Positions 12,300 through 24,828 of a DNA stretch of 64,000 nucleotides are shown one piece after another. Source of the DNA: Pelodera strongyloides (lineage: Eukaryota > Nematoda > Chromadorea > Rhabditida > Rhabditidae). How positions within the stretch are numbered: position 1 is the first letter of the stretch; each line of letters opens with the position of its first letter. The position numbers were made by a program, and so were the translations under genes. The notes beneath the pieces are model-generated. The model did no database searches. It was not told the origin of the DNA and saw only the letters and a program-made list of their open reading frames with translations. The DNA is taken from assembly GCA_036852015.1 (NCBI GenBank), contig JAANDG010000315.1, positions 1 through 64,000 of the forward strand, read 5' to 3'.

Positions 12300-14312
12300 A
12301 CCATCAATATTTATCCCTACAAGCTACCATGGAACCTTTTTGGAACTGTTATTCTATAAGGTTCCCCCGTTTTTCCCCCACATTCACAAAACGCGACCAC
12401 ACATAAACAGCACAGCTATTGCACAACGTTAGTCAAGAGTTTGCAACGAAAATCCACCAAATCAACATCAAAACATGTGCAATATTGCGCAATAAAGTCC
12501 GTACTATTTCAATGCTATTTCATCATTTTATTAATCATCATCAACAGCAAGAAACTAGTACTGTGTTAGCAGGTCAAGGAACTGGGTATATAATCACGCA
12601 GAGGAGGTATAACTGAGGCTTTACAGTTCAACTTTATGCGATATATAGCTAAAACGTTAGCAGTTTATATTGTGTTTTCTATCTAGTTAATTAGTTGGCT
12701 CAAGAATGGTCCCATTATTGTTAGAATGTTATTTCTCTAAATTTCAATCTTTCAAAATGTATTAGAAACCTCTTAAAAGTCTCATGTCTTTTTTATTTGT
12801 TTTTCTCACTTTCTGCTGACCAATGCTGTTTTTTTATCAGAAAAATAAAACGACCCAATTAGAGGAGTTTGCTCTCTTAGATAATGAGACTTTTTTTGGG
12901 CTTCTTCTTGAAAAATGTGTCTAAATAATCTATTAAAGCCTTATAGCACGTGATTTTCCGGAAAATGTATGATGAAAAACGTCCGACACAAAATAGACCA
13001 ATATTTTCGGCGCAAAATGGAACACAATTTGCATGTAGAGCAAATTTTCCGAACTGCGCGCAATATCCCTTTAAAAAAGTTCTGGTGTAATATCAAAATT
13101 GCAGGCAATATTTTATTTTGTGTTTAGTCACATAAAAAATAACTGTCCATATCTGAAATGCTATATTTTTTCCTATGCATTGTCTAGCCTATCTAAATTT
13201 TTTCTCATGATCTTATTGAAAATAATTAATATGTTTACTGCGTGACACATATTTGTTGGATGTTCTTTGTGGTCTAACAATAGGATTCCCTATAGCACAC
13301 GGCATGGTAGACAGAAAATAATTTAGAAAAAAAAGCGCTGCCATGGAAAATTGTGTCGCTCTGGAGTTTAGAGGTAGTAATCAAATTACTAGTTAAATCT
13401 CTTTGTCGAGACTGTTTATTTATCGTTTTCATGCTATGTATGTCTTAGGCGCCTAACTCCATTTTATTCTCTAGAGCAACCTTGAATTTCCAATAGAAAA
13501 AAAGAAAAGCTGAAAAATTTGTGTTACTCTAAATCTGCAAGAAATAGGCAAGAAACCTTATCATCAACAATTTTAAATAAATATTTTTTTATTTTCTTTC
13601 AACGAGTTGGCGCGTAAGAGAGTATGGATAATACTTGGAGTTTTGCCACCCTGTCTCAACTGTTAGCCGCTCTCTTGCGGCACCCTGTCTCAATTCGCAA
13701 CCGCTGTTACCGCACGGTCACCGTAGCCATAAGGCCGCGACAACTGGCCTGCGTGCGCGTCGAGAGATAACTAATCAGCACACTCCGCCACAGAGACGCA
13801 GACATTATCTGGCGTCTTAATCTCTGACAATTGAGATACTATTGGCAGGTACCCAGCGGATCAATGATCACGGTGTAATGGTTGGCGGGGAAGGGTAGGA
13901 ATGTACCCCGGGTGTACCCTCCCAGGAAGATGGATGGGTACATTGGTACATACCACGATACCACTGCGATTCACACATAAATTCAGATGAATGTCAGAAT
14001 TACTGGTTTTCAAAAAAAATTGACTGGTGATGTTAGTTCTCTTGGTTATTATAATTATGAAGCAGGGTTTGCCGTCAAAACATGGCACGACACGACATGG
14101 CATGGCATGACGTAACATGACATGGCATGACACGAGTTTGAATTCTGAACCCGCGTCACTTGACGGCCTTGCTATATCCCAGTTAGGTAACGTTTACTAG
14201 TTTAGCCTCATTATTAGCAAGATCAAGGAACTTACTGAAAATTGGGAAACACTTGTATTTATCCTAATGGTATATTAGAAGCCTCTTGTAATTACCCTAA
14301 TGGTCAAATGAT
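12300..14312. other. AT-rich stretch without gene
   Basis: 12630-13620 is especially AT-rich, with oligo-A/T runs. 14086-14133 has short catgg/catga pentamer repeats. Confidence 0.5.
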
Positions 14313-14495
14313 TTAAAGAGAAATACCGGCCGGTTTTTGAAACGCATTTCAAGCACTTGCATTCCTGAGCATTTATGCAGGATGGGGTCTAATTGGGGTC
14401 TAGTTTTTATTCTAATGTCTGCTCATTTGTATATGCTGCATAAGAAAGCAGGTGTACGCAATGCGTTTCAAAAACCGGCCGGTATTTCGCTTTAA
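14313..14495. mobile_element. TTAAAGCG inverted-repeat element, full copy
   Basis: 183 bp between TTAAAGAGAAATACCGGCCGG and its inverse CCGGCCGGTATTTCGCTTTAA. Terminal inverted repeats are about 33 bp. Non-coding interior, so MITE-like; the TTAA at both ends may be the target site. Confidence 0.85.
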
Positions 14496-14754
14496 TCGGA
14501 TATCCAGGAGTTTAAGTAGGGTCCCGACTATAATCCAACAAATAAAGGCCGAGCCAAAAAATACTTCATTAGACTAAACATGATTAGCTGTTTGCATGTG
14601 ATTTTTTTTACGAAATTAAAGTTTTGCAAAACAAATGCTGTCACACGTGCCTGTCAGCTGCAAAATGTTGTTTTGTTGTGTAAAAAAGGAATTTGCATTT
14701 TTTTGTATTGCACAATTTGCAGTGTGATATTTGATCCACTCGTAGATTTTCCCT

Positions 14755-14930
14755 TTAAAGTGATGTGACACGTGATTTGTGAGGGGTACGGTGGAAAGGC
14801 GCATGAAATATGTACAGGAGGTTAAATGTTTGCATTATGTGCTCTTTTACAGAGAGCCCAGAAATTAATACATGACAGGGCAATTTTCCAGTCTACATGT
14901 TTTTCAAAACCACGTGCCATACCGCTTTGA
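14755..14930. mobile_element. CACGTG-type inverted-repeat element
   Basis: TTAAAGTGATGTGACACGTGA at the left and TTTTCAAAACCACGTGCCATACCGCTTTGA at the right, 176 bp. Lies about 260 bp from a TTAAAGCG copy. Confidence 0.65.
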
Positions 14931-15138
14931 TCTCTTGTGTTCCATGTTAGACGCAATTACTAACTTGTGCCATCATTTCAGGCCTTAGTGACATGGAAAT
15001 ATCTGGAACGAAACCTTCTCCTGTGAACTTTTATCTTGCTTATCGTACACATGCACCCGTTATTTGTTGTTTACTACTGATTTTGTGTCTTTTAATAGCG
15101 AGAATATCTGTACATTTCCGTTTATCTACTCTATGAGA

Positions 15139-15154
15139 CACTCTCTCTCTCTCT

Positions 15155-15208
<54 letters not shown>
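15139..15208. repeat. (CT)n tract
   Basis: Almost pure CT for 70 bp. Confidence 0.9.
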
Positions 15209-15211
<3 letters not shown>

Positions 15212-15404
15212 ATCAATTATTTGGAACTCTTCCTTCCGTCTTGTACACAACCTTTTCACCGGGGAGAAGCTGACTGACACCTGTTCGTATCCCCAGTTTT
15301 TCCTTTATTTTTTTTACAATCACTCGTTGATTGCTATGCGTTCCAAGCAATGTTCATACACCATCATACGACGATTATCTTCACTTTTCCTAACCAACCT
15401 CTCA

Positions 15405-15645
15405 TCCTCCCTCGCCAACCCTCTCCGGCTCCCGCTTCTTTCCGCTCCTGCTCGCCAATCCTCTCCTGCTGAGCAACTCTCCCGCTCCTGCTCGCCAACC
15501 CTCTCCGGCTCCCGCTGCTTCCCGCTCCTGCTCCCGCTCCTGCTCCTTCCGCTCCTGCTCGCCAATACTCTCCCGATGAGCAACTCTCCCGCTCACTAAC
15601 ATATTCCGGTGCTGCTCCCTCCCCCCTCTATCTCCCGCTGCCCGT
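15405..15645. repeat. Degenerate minisatellite of ctcctgctcgccaa / ctctccggctcccg units
   Basis: Pyrimidine-rich, GC-rich units repeat irregularly (gctcctgctcgccaa at least four times, gagcaactctcccgctc twice). The Arg/Ser- and Leu/Pro-rich open frames on both strands come from this repeat. Confidence 0.75.
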
Positions 15646-16351
15646 CTCATGGTACAGGTAAATTACATTATGGGAGAATCGTCCCCGGTCTCCGAAGGTC
15701 CTCCCTTCCCTCGATCCCTCCAAGTATGAACCGCTGACCATCGCAGCGCTGCTAATGCTATGCTAGTTCGTTGCTGACTCACTGCAAGATTTATGCTGAC
15801 GCGCTCGCTGCAGCTTTCGTTACATACGCATAGTTAATAACGAGTTTGTGTCGCAGCGCTGAGAACAGATTCCTCCCTCTCCTCTGTCTCTCTCTCTCTC
15901 TCTCTCCTTTTCATTCTTTCTTTATCACCCTCTCAGCCTGTCACCTCCCCCTGATTTCCCTAACCAATATTAATGATAAGACAACAACTAATTATCACTA
16001 ATTGCCTGTAAAAATAGCACTATCCAGATGTCTTCGCTCTCTAGCGCTCGCCCTCGCTCCCTGCAGGCCCGGGAGAAAACAGCGCGTAGCGCTCCAACAT
16101 TAGCTGGGACCAGTCCGCGCGCGAGAGAAACAGCTGACTGAAACCACGCGAAGGAATGCGGCTGCGCTACGCGCTCTCGCTCTTTGTCCACTAAAGACAA
16201 GCGCTTCTCAACAACAACTTCCTTTTTTTCTTTAACAAATTTACTTCCTCATTTAATCATTATCATTTGTATGTATGTGAAAGCAGGAACTTCCTCATTC
16301 AACATTACTTTAAATGTAAGAATCACCGTTTTTATGCGCATTCCTATCTGT

Positions 16352-16529
16352 TTAAAGCGAAATACCGGCCGGTTTTTGAAACACATCGAGTAGACCAGCA
16401 TTCTTATGCATTCTTATGCTTGTGCAAATGAACATAAATAAGAATACAACTTAGAGAAAATTAGCATAAATACATAAGAATTCAGTCGTCCACGATGCGT
16501 TTCAAAAAGCGGCCCGTATTTCGCTTTAA
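16352..16529. mobile_element. TTAAAGCG inverted-repeat element, full copy
   Basis: 178 bp with both terminal repeats. The interior is oriented opposite to the 14313 copy (gaacataaataagaatac...). Confidence 0.85.
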
Positions 16530-16796
16530 AATGAGAATAAAACTTTCTTATGACGTCACAGCTTTTTGTAAACGCTGGTTATACCCTACGGGTTATAGAG
16601 TCACTTTTACAAAAAAAAAACCTACCCGCTGCTTATGCTTCGTGGTACTCCTAGTCCGAGTATGGGGCAAAGACAAATTTTGATTTTTGAATTTTGAGAT
16701 TTTCATCTCGTATAAAACCTGCTGAAGTCATTTGCGATCTAATAATAAACTGAGAACCTACTGAGCCTGCTGAACTTACAGCATTCTCTCTCTTCT

Positions 16797-16832
<36 letters not shown>

Positions 16833-17186
16833 AGCCGTGGCGAGAGATCTAGATGGACCTACCGAGGCAAACATATACAAACTAATCAAAACTATTTGGA
16901 CATTTTTGTTAAATCTGTGGAATTTTAAATATTATTATCTACAAAATAGTGTTTTGATTGAATGGAGGATCACCGATCACCTAATATGTCGATTTTTGGT
17001 GGCTTGTGCGCAAGCAAATATGATATTATTGGGCCACAGACAGGGCTACTCTCTTCAATAGGAAAATCCCCCCACAGTCTAGCGGTTCATAGAGCACCTT
17101 GTTCGACATTCCCCAAATATATATAAGGGTAGAAACTATGTATTTGCTGCCTTATTTGACCTTATGTGTGAAGGATTTGAATCCCC

Positions 17187-17188
<2 letters not shown>

Positions 17189-17221
<33 letters not shown>
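17189..17221. repeat. Poly(C) run of 33
   Basis: Uninterrupted C homopolymer; the complement is a G33 run able to form G-quadruplexes. Length is probably approximate in the assembly. Confidence 0.9.
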
Positions 17222-17225
<4 letters not shown>

Positions 17226-17348
17226 ACTTATGGGTGCCACAGCTACCAATAAGGTAGGCGCAGAAGCTGTATATTTTGTATCTCATGAAGGTGAACTTCA
17301 TCTACACCAAGACCCCCGCAACGATGTAGAATTTGTAAAGTGTTTCTT

Positions 17349-17483
17349 GAGGCCATATTCACCCCTCAATTCCCCCGGGGAATACCCCGTCTTTTTCTCT
17401 GCGTCTCTCACATTAGAATGCTTTATTCTGTCCCCAGGCAGGGAGTATTTCCCCGCGGGAATTGGAGCGGTGAATATGGCCTC
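17349..17483. mobile_element. GAGGCCATATTCACC inverted-repeat element
   Basis: 135 bp from gaggccatattcacccctcaattcc to ggaattggagcggtgaatatggcctc. The interior differs from the 2584/11219 pair, so this is a subfamily. Confidence 0.8.
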
Positions 17484-17630
17484 TGGATAAGAAATGATGT
17501 CTCCAATTCTAACAGTAAACTTTCTCAGCTGGGTCAGGATCACTATTCAGAGAACGCTTCCTACTGATTCCACGATAACTTTTGATTTCGTGATCGTTCG
17601 ACTACTGATTACACAACTCTCTCTCCCTCC

Positions 17631-17711
<81 letters not shown>

Positions 17712-18059
17712 ATCTTCTAATTTTTTCAATCAGCTGATACAGTTCCGACTTCCAACGCACACACTACTACAATTCAAGAGTCAATACGTATTTGTGTCCG
17801 CGCATACATATTATACATTCCGTTTGTTGTCACTGCACCAAAACAGGTATTCTCTCTCTCCCTCTCTCTCCCTTTCTCTCTCCTTGACTGAATTTGTAAT
17901 TTCGCTAACGCGCGCGCGGAATGCCGAATTGATATAAAGTACAAACGCGCATAGCGTGCGTATTAGTCGCGGAGTACATTGGCCTATCGCTTTTGTGTGC
18001 AAGCGACAGAGTCCGCGGGATTGCCTTTTAAAGGAACGATGGACTTTGATTTTTGACAG

Positions 18060-18093
<34 letters not shown>

Positions 18094-18248
18094 ATTTCTC
18101 GCTCGACGTTATCATGCACAGACGGAGCTGGAGAAAACAAGTCAGTCATTCTAGCAGCGGACCAGCAGCGGTCTCTCCCATCTCGACTGTCACCCTTTAT
18201 TAGAAAATCATCTGTTTGCTATTTCATTTTGTGGTTTTCTATATTATT

Positions 18249-18290
<42 letters not shown>

Positions 18291-18505
18291 GTCTCTACCT
18301 CTTTCGGCAAACCACAAATCAAATCGCCGCTTCTCGCTGAGCAAACCGTTTTCTCATGCGCGAATTCGCCAAGCGTATTATTGCTCTCTTTCTCCAGCAT
18401 TTGTTGCTAATTTGGTGTATTGTTGCAGTGCAGGATGATTATCATCATGTCACACAATATTGGCTCGGGACTACATACTATTTTGCAAATTTCTCTTCTA
18501 TCAAG

Positions 18506-18651
18506 CGAATAACATCCGGTTTTTGAAACATATGTTAGATAGCTGCATTCCTATGCATTGTATGCAAATTACTGCGCGATTTTTGGCGTACTACAAATGG
18601 AAAGGCAGTTATTCGACATACCTTTCAAAAACCAGCTGTTGTACCGCTTTG
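18506..18651. mobile_element. Degenerate relative of the TTAAAGCG element
   Basis: ACATCCGGTTTTTGAAACATA at the left and TTTCAAAAACCAGCTGTTGTACCGC at the right flank a tatgcattgtatgcaaatt core. The ends are eroded. Confidence 0.5.
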
Positions 18652-21423
18652 TACCAGCTTTGTACCGTTGTATAGTTCTTAGTCTTCGTGTACCGGTACG
18701 TCTACGCCTAGAATCAACACTACACGGCTTGCTCACCAGGTAAAACTCTCGAAGAAAATAATAATTCCTAAACTAGAAATCAAAAATGTATTTGTGCAAA
18801 GTGCATGCACTTTCTCCCAACAGTGGCACAAATTGTAACTCCAAGACTGCGAGAAATTTTGTTTAGAGTTGAAATTTGTTTAGAGTACTTTGCACGCCAC
18901 CACCACCTCCTCTGCTTGTAAGACGGAGTGAAAACTCTTATGACTTTGTACTTTATCTTATAAAAATAAAAAGAACAAAAAAAAACGTTATGAGTAACAG
19001 TAAACACAGGGGAATTGTAATAAAACCATAGAATAACTTTCATACTAAATACTTAGTGATAGTATAAAATACACATATTATTAGTTACAATAATAATGGT
19101 ACTATGTACTTTTGTTACAAGTTTATACACGTGCAGGGAAAGCGCTCGCGGAGCGATATTTGAGAGAAAGTGGAAAACTAAATATATATATATATATGCA
19201 TATGGTCCTTATGGGAACCTGATAGTAACTAAGGACCCCTTTTCAGTAATTCTATAACTTTGGCGAATACCCCTCGATCGCCATCAGTTCGGTGTTGCCC
19301 AGCGCCTACGCCTCCCCACAGTTTACACTTTGACAGATCGTTCGTCATTAGATCATTAGCGTACAGTAACTACTTCCAGACGGAATGTTGTTTTTATCAT
19401 AGCTGCTTTCTTCCCTTGATGTTTACCACTGCCCGGCTGAGCTTGTCTTTCTGTCACAAACACACCAAGAACTTGTTATGCCCGAGGGCGTCCCAGTCTG
19501 CTAGCGGGGCGGGCGTCCCAGTTTGCGGGCGCTGTCTAGCCCCAAGGCGACGCACCGCCGCTGCTAGAAAAACAAAGAAGTTACTTGTTTTGCACCGGTG
19601 CTACTAGAGACGTCTAGCCCATGGGAGCTTAGGTTTTGTTGAAAAGAGAAAAACAAAGAAAATGCCGTTGACCACAGGGCCATTACTCTGTTTGTGAGGC
19701 CAACAAACCAACAACGTCTAGCCTATGGGCGATAACAAATTCTTGCAAAAGTGATGGATTTATTGTAGACAGTTGGTGTTGGTGTCACATAATAGAAAAC
19801 GGAGAGAACCATTTGGGGACCACTTTGTGACCTCATGTCATGGTCATGGCCATGGAAACCAATTTTCTGGAAACCCGTCGTCATCTGGTCACCACCTAGT
19901 CTCGAAGTGGTCACCAAATGGTTTCCTTGGTAAAAAAAAAACACATTTAGTGATCGGCTACATCTTCTATCGTTTCGGTAATCATTCCCTTTTAATGTGT
20001 ACTTAGATAGCTAGCCCTCCATCTAGCCCTCCTACAAGGGATTTCTTAGTGTCTGGTACGACGGAAGGAGCCGTACGCTTGTTTTGTCCCAGGCGGTTTC
20101 TCGCTCTAGGGCCTAGCCCAAGCCCCATCCTCTTACAGCGCTGGTGGCAAAAACAAAAATAGCAAATGCTAATTACTCCTTCAAATTTGTAGCGTCTGAT
20201 AATTATACCGTGTTTTCCCGGACTATTGTCCTCTCCATATTATTTTTCACGTTCGTTTGTAATATTATGCCGACTAAGGTAATTTACGATTAAAATATAA
20301 TGTATAAATTAGCATACGTATTTCCTATAAAACTTTCTTACCACTAGGAATCGGCGTGGCCAAAAAAATCAAACTACAAAAAATTGGCGTACCACCAATT
20401 ACCTTATTACGAAGAGTTTTGTGCCCGGGTTAAGAAGACCCGGGAACAAAACCGATAAATACAAAGCAACGGTAAGGGGTATCTACTACAGTACTCCTTA
20501 CCTAAGGTGCGTTTACCGTACCACTAAGTAACTCGTTTACTTACTGCCTCGTAAAACCACTCGAAGAACACGTGAATAAAATCATGTAAAGCTTTAGTAT
20601 TTTGGTTTGTATGCATAAGCATAATAACACATGTTAGATACTAATTCGAATTATTAGGCGGAGGATATCAAGCTATATTGACACAACTGTACGGTTCCGC
20701 CGGATGTACATACTAATTTGCTTTTTTTTATAAATTAAGTTGCAGCAAACAAAATGAATGGAAATAGCACGTGTTCTGTTGATTACGTACATACTATCCG
20801 TTGATGTTATTATACGACTTGTCAGCTAATGCTATGTGGTGAAAACAATACGAAATTTCCGTCGTTGCCCAATAAAAGGCCAAGCACGAGCGAAACATGT
20901 ACATTTCCAAATTCCGGCTCGCGAACCTGTCGCGCACACGCACGCAGTCTCCCCCCAAAACGTGTGCCAGCGCTGCGTCATGTTTTCGCCACGCATACTC
21001 GTCTGACTTATGTGCGCGGCGCAACCGCGGAGTTCATCGTTGAGCTCAGCGCTCTTTATTCACAATTTTTTCATCGCAGTTTATGTTTGTGCATAGGTAA
21101 TGCTATCTTCCTAAAGGCGGGTTGAAGTTCGAAAGTGAACCAGCATTATATTATGTAACCCTCAAACGCTCAATCCATTTTCAGCCCACTTTCTACACGA
21201 GGAAAGCAAGGGATATATTTCCTTCATGGGCCTGAGCTTTATTTTTTTGCAGCACACGGTCATGCGCACGTGGGTAAATTAGCTAAACACTCCCGCATGC
21301 ACCTTTGGTTCTCATTGTTGACTTTCGCACGTTTGCTTGATAAATAATACATAACGGCCTCACCAAGGATACCGCAATTGTTTCTTGATCCATTAGGTGT
21401 AAGCGTTGAAGTTTCAAACCTGT
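18652..21423. other. No gene seen
   Basis: Contains the 19803 foldback; otherwise unique-looking sequence with no homologous exon recognised. Confidence 0.5.
19803..19930. mobile_element. Small foldback element (AAACCATTTGGTGACC)
   Basis: The left arm gaaccatttggggaccacttt and the right arm aagtggtcaccaaatggtttcc are inverse copies; the middle is also rich in ccatgg/ggtcatgg symmetry. Confidence 0.65.
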
Positions 21424-21492
21424 GTGGGTCGGGTGGCCTAGTGGGTAACACTTCATCTATCAAGCGATAGGCCACAGGTTCGATCCCGCCGA
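21424..21492 (+). mobile_element. tRNA-derived SINE head
   Basis: A-box-like TGGCCTAGTGGGTAA at about 21432 and B-box GGTTCGATCCC at about 21477, 45 bp apart as in a tRNA. Outer GTCGG and CCGAC can pair. The anticodon arm does not form a 7-nt loop, so it is not an intact tRNA. Confidence 0.6.
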
Positions 21493-21829
21493 CAGGATAA
21501 GGCGGTTTTTCGGTTCCGTAGGTCTCTAGCGCTGGAAACCCTCTAGAAATCGTGACCCTCAAACTCACAATTTAGTTTAAAAAAAACGTGATATGAGTAA
21601 CGAGCGTTCACGACATATTTCCGGAATTCTTGTGCAATCTCAAGTAATGTCCTTTGAAACTACAGTAGGCCAATGAAACCGGAATTTACTCCATATTTTG
21701 TACTACCGTACTCATTTCCTTATTTTCAGCTGTTTTTCTCCCCATTATTCAAAAATCACAGTGAATCCCATACGACATTCCTCAAACCCTTAGAAGCACC
21801 ATATTCTTCCTAGACGCATACTGTACCTA

Positions 21830-22731
21830 GGTGTCTAAGTTGTGCGTAATTTCGAAAAGATACGTACTGGGTGGTCGTATGGCTGTCGGAACGCTCTTCG
21901 GGTCTGGTTGCTCTGTAGCCCTTTGCTCTGTCCTCTCCACTCCCACCACGCTCCCTCATCGCTCACATGGTCTACCCGGGGATGGTTGGCCGAGCGCCAA
22001 GCCCCGCCCCTACCTCGTCTCATCCTGCACTATTTCTCTTTTCTGTTCGCTCGCCTCGTGCTTGCAGGGAGAGGTTCTCCCCGCCCTCCTCGCTCTCTAT
22101 TTTCGTTCAGTGTATAGTCGCGTACTCTCCCCGTGTCCCTGTCATTCAGTGTATGATTGCGTACTGTTTCGGACTGGGAAACTCCCGCGCGTTCGTCGCG
22201 CCAGGTCCTTTCCCTCTCTCCCGCTCCCGCGCGTTGACTCATTTCTTCTTATTATCTCTCTCTATCAGGTGGTGCCCGCCAGTGTCAGTCTCCAAACGCG
22301 CCTAACCTTCAAGACACGCCCCCTTTTCTGGCCCGCATCCAACTTTTGCAGCGCCCAGCCAGAAGAGGGCGTGTGCTCTTTTTTTGATGACGCCAGTCAT
22401 CCGCCAGCCGGGGAGCCAGGCTCCTCCCCCTCGCCGCGAGTCTTTCCTCTTACTAAGCGGTCGTGCTCGACCGGGTGAACGGTGGTTCCCCCGCTCATCC
22501 CCATACTTACCCGATCCTGGGAACATGCCTCTCCCAGTCTATCAATGATTATCACATCTATAATTAGTGGCAATTCGTTTATGGTTTCACTTGTATCGTG
22601 TTTGTTTATGTATGTTCTACATTATGATTGACACTTATCTAATTACTTACAGGTAGTCTTCTGGCTCAATAATTGCGGACAACGACTCGTATTATCAACC
22701 CAACAACACTTTCATCGCAACTTGCCAGCGT
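21830..22731 (+). promoter_or_regulatory. Putative PIM promoter and 5' UTR region
   Basis: A CpG-containing, pyrimidine-rich block (about 21880-22480) sits directly upstream of the start codon in otherwise AT-rich DNA. A 3' splice site TTACTTACAG at 22643-22652 suggests the start codon lies in the second transcribed exon (22653-...), with a non-coding first exon upstream. Long open frames here are by-products of the GC-rich composition. No TATA box is obvious. Confidence 0.35.
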
Positions 22732-22786
22732 ATGTTAAGGAATCGACTGCGCAAGATGACGATCAATGTTTCTGCTCACAACTCTG
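22732..22786 (+). CDS. PIM: PIM kinase coding exon 1
   Basis: Encodes the N-terminal 18 residues, beginning MLRNRLRKM, plus one base of codon 19. It ends at the donor GTACGT (22787). Vertebrate PIMs also begin with ML and a basic/hydrophobic stretch on a short first exon. The phase-1 end matches exon 2. This exon is inferred from phase, start context and splice sites rather than strong similarity. Confidence 0.75.
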
Positions 22787-24779
22787 GTACGTTCTTACAT
22801 ATCCAGCGTAACGCGTGCACCAAACAAACAAACAAACAAACTCTGTTGCTTTAAGATTATTATTCACTGACTGTTCATGCCATGCAACAAGCGACCTCTT
22901 TTAATTAGAGATCGGATTGTTGTTTGGCATGCCAGATGCACTTTCCTCACCTTTCACTCTCTTTTGATGCCTTTTTTAGTCATTTCTTCTAATTTCTTTG
23001 ACAACCCCTCCCCCCCCACACAGGTATCCCTGTGAAATAATAAAAGACGGAGACAAGGCCGCACACGAATACAAAGATAGTGATCGCAGAAAACTGTCCA
23101 CGTAGCTTGCGACAATTTATGATGTTTTCACTACTTCTCTATGGTCTGCGTTAGATAGAACTAGTATGATATTAGACTTAGTCTAGACCGGTCTACCTGT
23201 CCTAAATTGCACTTGTTCTAGTCTGGTACTAAATCTGTACTAGTCTGGTAGTCTCAGACCAAGTATCAACTAATCAACTGATACGCGATCAACACGTGTG
23301 CATCATGAGGCCATCTCGATCAGTCTTAAATCATATGAGTATCACTCAGGGTTTCCTACATTTTCTCTCTGTCCTCTCCTCTTCCACACAGTCTCTCTGT
23401 CCTCGCCTCACAGCTGACTAGAGGGCTGTTTTGGCAATGTTCCGTTCCCGCAGTAGTGGTTCTATTTCTACCCACCCACCACACTCCAACAACACAACGC
23501 CAACCATGTGACATAGCCGAACAGCCCATAGCTGGGAAAGCCTGCTTGCTTTTTGTTTTGCAACTCCCCAAATATGTGAATCAGCTAGCTGGCTCTTATA
23601 AACACTTGGCGAAGAGCCCTGAATCTTATACAGATACTACCGTAGCCTGTAGATCTCGAACTGCAAGGGACACGTAAAATCGACAAAGAGAACCATCAGC
23701 AAATATCGATTAACGATGCAGATCACCCAATTCTCAAATTTATTAATTTGTCTATTCTTCGATAACGGAGGCACACACGTTGGCGGCAGCCTTCAATTCC
23801 CACATATAGACACACACACACACAGCGTTGTGAGATAACATCTTATATGGCTAGTTTTGACTAGGCTGCTATCCTGAAGAACTTTACGCACGACCATAAA
23901 TCGTCAGCAGTGTAGTTAGCGTAGCTTATGATCCCTTGAAGGCTAGGCTAGGCGAAACCGCCCACGTGAAAAGTATTGAACCTGTGGATAATGGCTATAC
24001 TACTCGTAGTGGATTAGTGAGCTCGAGCACAAAACACACTTTTTGTTTCATCACAAATCACAGAATATAAGATATAAATAATATAAAACACCTGTCACGT
24101 GATGGCTTTTTTCAGCTCACGATCACAATACATTCAAACGCACCTACAAGGTCGGTAATGAACTTGGAAAGGGTGGTTTTGGAATCGTTCACGGTGGATT
24201 TCGACTTTCCGACGGTCTCCCGATCGCTGTGAAATACGTCTCCAGGAACTCGGTCAACGGATCGGCTTGCGTAAGTTATACGTTTTTCTTTTATTACTTT
24301 TTATTTTGTAATTTATGTATTGCGCGTTGCCTTGTTCTTCACGTTGTCCTAAGTCCTATATCATATTTTGTCACAATTTATTCGCATTTCTTACGGTTTC
24401 CCCGTTCCCGTTCCCGTACATTGAACATTGTACACATTAGTGAAAGTAACCATAGCATTCCCTTAGCTACTGAGCGTAGGATTAGAAATTTTATGTATTG
24501 CGCGTTGACTTGATTAATGGTAGCTTTTATGTAAATGCGCGTGTTTTGCAGCTATGTAGTTAAATTTGAATATAAGACATGAATTCTTCCACTTCCCTCT
24601 TATGACTCAGAATAGCCGTCACTCCTGTGACTCACCTTCGTTCTGCGGCTGCAATTCAAAACTGATTCATTCTTTTCATTTTTCTAGTTTTTCCTCTTGG
24701 AATGCGGTTAACCGCGTTTCACCTCCTTCCGATGGTGTTTGTTTTTCGAGTCTCTCTATCTCTCTTTCTCTCTCTCTCC

Positions 24780-24828
<49 letters not shown>

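Larger units (their letters stand above)
16785..18298. repeat. Cluster of (CT)n tracts
   Basis: CT tracts at 16785-16830, 17620-17710, 17848-17884, 18062-18103 and 18251-18298, all with pyrimidines on the plus strand, interspersed with the 17349 element and the poly(C) run. Confidence 0.85.

Noticed and set aside
15320..15650. Arg/Ser/Glu-rich open frames on both strands
   Set aside because: Produced by the pyrimidine-rich minisatellite at 15405-15645.
21831..22478. 215-codon open frame on the plus strand
   Set aside because: It lies in the GC/pyrimidine-rich block before PIM; composition is Ser/Pro/Leu/Arg-biased, other frames are open too, and there is no recognisable domain. Better read as promoter/5' UTR.
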